10,769 bases of DNA. It comes from Candidatus Saccharimonadota bacterium. Its GTDB lineage: Bacteria; Patescibacteriota; Saccharimonadia; Saccharimonadales; UBA4665. Location: assembly GCA_029288515.1 (NCBI GenBank), contig JARIHB010000047.1, positions 1 to 10,769 of the forward strand, in the 5' to 3' direction. A program made the translations under genes and the position numbers. Below the pieces are notes generated by a model. The model saw nothing but the letters and a program-made list of their open reading frames with translations. It did not search any database and was not told the origin of the DNA. Positions 5,995 to 10,769 of the stretch are shown piece by piece. Numbering within the stretch: the stretch's first letter is position 1; each line of letters starts with the position of its first letter.

Positions 5995-6919
5995 GTATCG
6001 GATTATGGCAGGGGTGGTAGCACTGGTACTGATTGTGGCGAGCGGTGTGGTTGGTTACAGCGCTGGCAAACGAAAAAATGCCATATCTGATCCGGTAGGC
6101 GACGCTTATCCACTGCTTGCAAAGCGTACGCTTGTCAATAATCCTAACGACCCGCTTATTAACTTTACGCCACTCCGTAAGCAGCTGAATGACTATATCG
6201 ATAAAAATGCTATTCATGGCAGCATGTATTTTGAGTATTTGCCGACCGGTACAGCAGTACGGATTGCCGATGATAGGTTGCAGGAGGTGGCCTCGCTGCT
6301 TAAGGTGCCGGCTGCCATGGAGCTATTTAAGGCGGCAGAATTGGGGAAGGTGCAGATCGATACGCCTATCGCGTTGAAGCAGCAATGGCTTAGCGACGAC
6401 TTCGGCACGTTATATCAGAAGGGGGCTGGCTACCAGCTAACTCCCCGCGAGGCGACGCGTACCATGCTTCAGCAATCGGACAGCACTGCGCTCAATGTCG
6501 TCCGGGCTTCCATCGGCGACCGGCTTTCGTCTGAGAATGCTGTACTGAATGCTGTGGATATTGATTACGCCCAGGGTGAGGATATGACACTTTCGCTCAG
6601 CGCCCGGTCGTACAGCTCGTTATTGAAGTGCCTGTATTTTTCGTGCTACGTAAACCACAAGGACTCACAAACGATCCTTGAGTACCTTACACAAACCCCC
6701 TTCAATGCCCGGATTGTAGCCGGTATACCAGATAAAACTATCAAAGTGGCGCACAAAGTGGGCGTTATCGGTGATACTAATCAGGCGGATTGCGGTATCA
6801 TATATCTTCGCAATCGCAATTATATTTTGTGCATGGTGGTGAACGGGCCTGACGATACATATGTCGACAAATACATGGCGGATATGTCGAATATGGTGTA
6901 CCGGTATGTAACCAAGTGA
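5990..6919 (+). CDS. Membrane-anchored serine hydrolase, class A beta-lactamase/PBP-like fold
   Basis: This 309-residue protein has one hydrophobic N-terminal segment (about residues 5-24, after MKYR) followed by the basic AGKRK. That suits an uncleaved anchor with the catalytic domain outside. The domain shows the three active-site boxes of the penicillin-interacting fold: Ser102-x-x-Lys105 in ASLLKVPAAMELF, SDS (163-165) in place of SDN in QQSDSTALN, and HKVG (255-258) in place of KTG, followed by the strand DCGIIYL. I cannot find the omega-loop Glu-x-x-x-Asn that class A beta-lactamases use for deacylation, so a transpeptidase, carboxypeptidase, esterase or cell-wall sensing role seems likelier than antibiotic resistance. 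Four cysteines (214, 219, 268, 281) could pair outside the cell. The gene is divergent from the trehalose gene and ends 7 bp from the stop of the kelch gene. Confidence 0.8.
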   Translation: MKYRIMAGVVALVLIVASGVVGYSAGKRKNAISDPVGDAYPLLAKRTLVNNPNDPLINFTPLRKQLNDYIDKNAIHGSMYFEYLPTGTAVRIADDRLQEVASLLKVPAAMELFKAAELGKVQIDTPIALKQQWLSDDFGTLYQKGAGYQLTPREATRTMLQQSDSTALNVVRASIGDRLSSENAVLNAVDIDYAQGEDMTLSLSARSYSSLLKCLYFSCYVNHKDSQTILEYLTQTPFNARIVAGIPDKTIKVAHKVGVIGDTNQADCGIIYLRNRNYILCMVVNGPDDTYVDKYMADMSNMVYRYVTK

Positions 6920-6926
6920 TGCGCTA

Positions 6927-9900
6927 TTAGAAGGGTGTGTCGTCGGGTTGCTGCAATCCCCCGGTGAAGGTGCGGCCGTGCATCAGCCGTTTCGCTGGGT
7001 CGGCCGTGAATTCCAGTGTAAGATCGGTGATGGTAGGTCCGCGCGTAACATCATCCGGGTATCCGTAGGCTTGCGAGCTGTCTACTGAAACAGCTACGTA
7101 GAAAAATCGGGCGCAGCCGGTACTGTTGCCACTGCCGTCTTTGGCAACATATGCCCCTGGCGTGCCCAAGGTTACATTTGTAAAAGTAGTCTCCGCGCCC
7201 CAGGTGGTCATTGCCGGCGAGGAACACAGCGTAGTGGTGTTGGTCATGGAGCGATATTTGAGCTGCCAGGAAGCGCCAATAGAGTTGTCTACTCCATTCA
7301 GTAGCCACTTCGACGGGAATACGTCAGAGTCAGTGTCGAACATAATAGAATATTGCGCTACTTGCGGCTGGGAGAGCAGGGCAGTGTAGTAGGTGCGGTT
7401 GGCAGCGCTTACAAAGGCGGCACATCCTCCGCCCAATACATATGCCTTACCGTCGCTATAGGCTACTGCTGCACCATACCGCTGGTCTGAATAGCGTTGG
7501 TTGGTCTCATACCACTCGCCGACGCCAGTCGGGTTATTGCCTGATGTGATAGTGGTATTCGCGCTAATAGGTGCAACCGACGTTTTAGTAGTGCAAGCCG
7601 TATCAGTGCTGCGGCCGCCTATAAGGTACATGTATCCATTGGCCGCGAAACCGTCGGCATTGCGGACGGCGGCTGGCAGGTTGGTGGAGTAGGTAAACGA
7701 GCCCACAGAGCCGTTACTGTTTATCTTGGCAAACTGTACGTCACTGAGGTAGTTACTGCCGTCGTAGCCCCCTAATACGTACAGGTTGTTGGCGTAGGTG
7801 ATGGTCGTATGCCCGCTGCGCGCCACATTGAAGCCGGTGGCATTAGTGGTCCAGGCAGAAGGAATCGTACCGCCGCTGCTGAGGTCAGGACTGTAATATA
7901 CGTCGGTATGCCGGTTCGTTCCGTCATACCCCCCTGTAACGTAAATACGGTTATTCCATACTGCTGCACCTATTTCCGTAAGGGCCACTGGCAGCTGGCG
8001 CGATAAGGTAACTGCGGTCCAGTTCGTGGGATTGCCAGAAGCGAATGTATCGCAATAATAGATGCCAGCCGAAGGTGCGCCGCCTGAACTTTGACCGCCT
8101 ATGTAGTACAGCGTGTTACCGGCTGTTACCAGCTTGCCCCAGCCCCGCGCCGCCGATAATGACGCCCCGCTTGTCCACGTTCCAATCACCCCGTCGGTGC
8201 TGATAGGAGCATAGTATGTGGCGCTGGTTACCGACGAGCAGTTAATAGCAGAACAGCCGCCAGCGTAGTATATGTATCCGTTCAGGATTACGGTGCTGCC
8301 GCCGATGCGGTCCACGCCGGTGGTATTGCCGGTTTGATACTGGGCTGGCGCACCACTGTCGTTGTTGTATATTTGGAAGGTTTGGACTGCGCGCTGAAAG
8401 CTTGAGCAGCCACTCGGGCTGGCACCCGCATTACATCCGCCTAAAACATAGGCGTAGGAGTTAGATACCGGGACGCTGAGGCCCCAGCGCTGGTTAATGG
8501 TAACCGCTGATTTGGAAAAAGGTCCGATGCTGCCATCGCTGACGTCTATTTTGGCAAACTCAATATCTGCCAGAACACCGCCACCGCTGGTACCGTCGTA
8601 GCCGCCCACCACGTAAATGTACCCATTATAGCCAAAGGCCGCGCCACGCCGGCGACCGACTGATGTAGTGCTGGGCGACTCTACCCAGGTTGAGCCGCTG
8701 ACTGCCACTACGTTGTTGTTATTGTCGAACTTTGCATATCGTGTGGTTTCCATGTCGCTGAGCGTGCTTGTTAAACCGCCGATAAGGTAGATGTAATTAG
8801 CGTATACTGTGCCGGCATGCGTGCCAAGACCCTGGTTGCCGGCAGTGTTCGGGTCGGCATCAATTTGCAGCTGCCCGGACGTTGAGCATCCGGCAACAGC
8901 GCCGCTGGTCTGTATGTTGCATTTGTATACCTCAGTTTGATATGCATTATTGGTACATCCAGCTTCCGAGGTACTGGAACAGCCGCCGAAGATATAGAGG
9001 TTGCCGGGGTTTGTTCCGGCACTCGCCGGGTTTGCTCTGGCATATGCGTATAGATAGGCGGCGCTTTGGGCGCCGATACTCGACAGAGTTTGGGTATCCC
9101 ATCCACCGGTATCGAGGCTCCCGTCGGTATTCGTGCTGATGCGGTATATCTCTCCGCCATTGCCAGCACCAGTGAGCCCGCCGACAACGTATATTCTGCC
9201 ATTGAATATGGCAACGCCTGCCGCGGCAATGCCGGTGGTACCGTTGATGGTATGCGTGCTATCAACGCACCAGGCACCGTAATATATGTCGCTGCAGGTA
9301 GCCGGCTTGGAAAGCGACCCATCATTGGCAATAGCCGCATATGACGTATTGCGGCTGACAGTGGAGCACGATACATTCCGGCATCCGCCGATAACGTACA
9401 GGTACCCATTTATGATAGCCGTAGCACTTAGCATCTGACCACCCTGACCGTCGGCGTTGCCGGCGGGCGGCAAGTCGCAGTTGACCGGATTGACGCCTGA
9501 GCAGGGAGCGGTACCGCTGGGTGATGAGACGTTAACTGTCGAGGCGTCCCCGTCCTGGTTAATAGTGCCATAACTGATGTCGCTGATAGTGCCGGTGCAT
9601 GTACTGCTCGTTGTGCTTTGGCTGCTGCAACCGCCGACGGTGTAGAGCCGGTTGCGCCAGGTGACCAGGTTGTACCCCATGCGCTGATTACTGACATTGG
9701 CGACGTTATTCCACACATCCAGACTACCGTCGGCGTTAATGCTGGCCAGCTGCGTATCTGACGCTACGGTGGTGCAGAAGCCGCTGCCGTTGACCGCACT
9801 GCAACCACCTGACAGATAAATGTAGGCGCCCCAGATAGCACTAAATGTGCCACCCCAGGTTATGCGGCCGGCAGTAAAGCTGGAGGTTTGTATCCAGCCA

Positions 9901-10769
9901 TTAAGTGTGCCATCGTTATTTATTTTGGCGTAATACACTGTGTTAAGCGGGCTGCCCCCAATACTGCTTGCGCCGCCAAGCAGGTATAAACGACTATTGT
10001 AGACCTGTGCGCTATGCCCGTAGCGCGCTGTGGGCATAGTAGTCATGCCGGTGGTACGCCAGTTGCTGAGTACGCCGGTAGGATTGATGTCTGCTATCTC
10101 GACTTTGTCGGTTGGCGAGCTTGATTCGATGCCTCCCAGCAGGTACATACGGTTGTTATAGGCGGCGGCGCCGTAGTAGGATCTCACCGAACTGAGGTTT
10201 GTATCTTGATACCAGAATACCCAGTTGGCTTTGTTCGTATCGGTGGGATGCCAGAGCTGCGGTTCGCCATTCGCGCCCAGTTTAGCGATGTATACGCTGT
10301 TTTGTCTGGCGCCCGAAGCGTTAACACCGCCCATGACATACAGAAAGCCGCTGTAGGCTACGAGCGTGAAACCGGCCCGCGGTTGCGGTAAGTTATAAGC
10401 GGCCTTTGTGCACCAACCGGCGCAGGGTCCGGTACCGGGGTCTGGGTTGGTGAGCGTGCCATCTGTAGTGCTGAATTTTGACCAGTTGAGTTTATTCGAT
10501 GTCGTGTCGCCGCTGCCAGTTACTGCAATTACCACCAGCCCGCTTGTGCCCGACGTGCTTGACGCGGGAGTGCCACCACCTACGCCGCCTTCGGCTGCAT
10601 CGTTGCGGTAGGGGTCGCTGTCGTTGGCCGGTGTATCACCGGGGGCCGCAAGCTGAACCGTATTAGTGCCGGTTACAGCGCCGCTCCCGCCTCCGCCGCC
10701 TCCACCGGTGCGGGTGCCAGAAGCGCTGGCGCTTCCGCCGCCTCCTCCACCAAAGAAGCCCTGTCTCTT
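6927..10769 (-). CDS. Giant kelch-repeat surface protein with glycine-rich N-terminal region (5' partial)
   Basis: The frame ends at TAA (6929-6927) and is open to the window edge, so the GTG at 10535 is not the true start; at least 1280 residues are encoded here. In order there is a glycine-rich region with runs of six or more Gly ending in SGLVVIAVTG. Next come 17 kelch-like units of about 51-82 residues, each with an aromatic/hydrophobic strand before a double Gly (LYVMGG, IYVVGGYDG, LYVLGGYDG), then a tail module with a small insert such as NNDGTLNGW. A C-terminal domain follows (about residues 1058-1180 from GTG 10535) with Cys1104 and Cys1141. The tail ends in a basic/aromatic segment and QQPDDTPF, without LPXTG or a hydrophobic anchor. 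Kelch units form beta-propeller blades. Frequent Cys pairs suggest export. No enzymatic motif is evident; adhesion or contact is inferred. Confidence 0.85.
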   Translation of the reverse strand, partial: KRQGFFGGGGGGSASASGTRTGGGGGGGSGAVTGTNTVQLAAPGDTPANDSDPYRNDAAEGGVGGGTPASSTSGTSGLVVIAVTGSGDTTSNKLNWSKFSTTDGTLTNPDPGTGPCAGWCTKAAYNLPQPRAGFTLVAYSGFLYVMGGVNASGARQNSVYIAKLGANGEPQLWHPTDTNKANWVFWYQDTNLSSVRSYYGAAAYNNRMYLLGGIESSSPTDKVEIADINPTGVLSNWRTTGMTTMPTARYGHSAQVYNSRLYLLGGASSIGGSPLNTVYYAKINNDGTLNGWIQTSSFTAGRITWGGTFSAIWGAYIYLSGGCSAVNGSGFCTTVASDTQLASINADGSLDVWNNVANVSNQRMGYNLVTWRNRLYTVGGCSSQSTTSSTCTGTISDISYGTINQDGDASTVNVSSPSGTAPCSGVNPVNCDLPPAGNADGQGGQMLSATAIINGYLYVIGGCRNVSCSTVSRNTSYAAIANDGSLSKPATCSDIYYGAWCVDSTHTINGTTGIAAAGVAIFNGRIYVVGGLTGAGNGGEIYRISTNTDGSLDTGGWDTQTLSSIGAQSAAYLYAYARANPASAGTNPGNLYIFGGCSSTSEAGCTNNAYQTEVYKCNIQTSGAVAGCSTSGQLQIDADPNTAGNQGLGTHAGTVYANYIYLIGGLTSTLSDMETTRYAKFDNNNNVVAVSGSTWVESPSTTSVGRRRGAAFGYNGYIYVVGGYDGTSGGGVLADIEFAKIDVSDGSIGPFSKSAVTINQRWGLSVPVSNSYAYVLGGCNAGASPSGCSSFQRAVQTFQIYNNDSGAPAQYQTGNTTGVDRIGGSTVILNGYIYYAGGCSAINCSSVTSATYYAPISTDGVIGTWTSGASLSAARGWGKLVTAGNTLYYIGGQSSGGAPSAGIYYCDTFASGNPTNWTAVTLSRQLPVALTEIGAAVWNNRIYVTGGYDGTNRHTDVYYSPDLSSGGTIPSAWTTNATGFNVARSGHTTITYANNLYVLGGYDGSNYLSDVQFAKINSNGSVGSFTYSTNLPAAVRNADGFAANGYMYLIGGRSTDTACTTKTSVAPISANTTITSGNNPTGVGEWYETNQRYSDQRYGAAVAYSDGKAYVLGGGCAAFVSAANRTYYTALLSQPQVAQYSIMFDTDSDVFPSKWLLNGVDNSIGASWQLKYRSMTNTTTLCSSPAMTTWGAETTFTNVTLGTPGAYVAKDGSGNSTGCARFFYVAVSVDSSQAYGYPDDVTRGPTITDLTLEFTADPAKRLMHGRTFTGGLQQPDDTPF
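7364..10388 (-). repeat. Seventeen tandem kelch-like units within the surface protein
   Basis: The double-glycine marks fall at residues (numbered from GTG 10535) 69, 134, 187, 243, 301, 383, 452, 517, 586, 644, 699, 759, 813, 868, 922, 973 and 1035. Spacing is 51-69 residues except for one 82-residue unit (301 to 383). Several units carry Cys immediately after the double Gly and a second Cys 4 to 11 residues later (units 4, 5, 6, 8, 11, 12), which suggests a disulfide in the blade loop. Seventeen exceeds one propeller and implies two or three. Confidence 0.8.
10515..10769 (-). other. Glycine-rich domain at the N-terminal side of the kelch protein
   Basis: Translation upstream of the internal GTG at 10535 stays open and gives FFGGGGGGSASASG, a second run of seven Gly, a Pro/Asp/Asn segment, GGVGGGTPASS and finally SGLVVIAVTG. 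Glycine runs closed by a short Gly-hydrophobic strand resemble the glycine-rich modules of large bacterial surface and phage tail proteins. That assignment is from memory of the pattern. The signal peptide, if any, would lie beyond the window. Confidence 0.6.

Noticed and set aside
3765..6919. Possible recoding of TGA as glycine or tryptophan, as in some CPR lineages
   Set aside because: TGA ends both the trehalose gene and the serine hydrolase gene at positions where their families end, and no in-frame TGA interrupts any conserved domain.
8771..9409. 212-codon minus-strand frame within the kelch gene
   Set aside because: It is an out-of-frame reading of the repeat region. The kelch frame is unbroken across it and shows the family pattern, and the shadow has low-complexity Pro/Ala/Ser content only.
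10533..10535. GTG as the start of the kelch gene
   Set aside because: Codons upstream stay open to the window edge and encode a glycine-rich region continuous with SGLVVIAVTG, so this valine is internal.
10408..10611. Plus-strand open frame of 67 codons opposite the kelch gene
   Set aside because: The minus frame is open through the window edge with a glycine-rich domain, so this is an antisense shadow with no ribosome site or recognisable product.
1..10769. Search for CRISPR arrays, tRNA genes, insertion sequences or phage attachment sites
   Set aside because: No spaced direct repeats, cloverleaf-like segments, transposase-like frames or terminal inverted repeats were seen; the only tandem repetition is the divergent protein-level kelch repeat.

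Overview
The window is most consistent with a member of the Candidate Phyla Radiation, probably Candidatus Saccharibacteria (TM7) or a relative. This placement is inference. It rests on gene content (a linker-containing DnaE end, a fused trehalose synthase/phosphatase, a group II histidine-decarboxylase-like enzyme, a very large kelch/glycine-rich surface protein), on roughly balanced base composition, on dense packing, and on several genes with almost no 5' leader. TGA works as an ordinary stop (trehalose enzyme, serine hydrolase), so the code is standard and not the Gracilibacteria type.

Layout. Bases 1-515 hold the 3' end of dnaE. Three plus-strand genes follow: a 111-residue acidic protein of unknown function (584-919), a 180-residue basic membrane protein (994-1536) and an alpha/beta hydrolase (1563-2549). 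The hydrolase converges, with a 6-bp gap, on a minus-strand PLP-dependent decarboxylase resembling histidine decarboxylase (2556-3695). Upstream of that, on the same strand, is a bifunctional trehalose-6-phosphate synthase/phosphatase (3765-5951). It is divergent, across only 38 bp, from a membrane-anchored serine hydrolase of the beta-lactamase/transpeptidase fold (5990-6919). That gene converges, with a 7-bp gap, on a giant minus-strand kelch-repeat protein (6927 to the window edge) whose N-terminus lies outside the window.

How the parts may work together. Trehalose synthesis is a compatible-solute or stress function and histidine decarboxylation can consume protons, so 2556-5951 may form a stress-related pair; no histidine/histamine antiporter is visible. 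The serine hydrolase and the kelch protein are predicted to act at the cell surface. The kelch protein combines a glycine-rich N-terminal stretch, 17 kelch-like units, many with a cysteine after the double glycine, and a separate C-terminal domain. It is the most unusual item here and could be an adhesin or contact protein.

I saw no tRNA, rRNA, CRISPR array, insertion sequence or attachment site. No intergenic stretch exceeds 75 bp.
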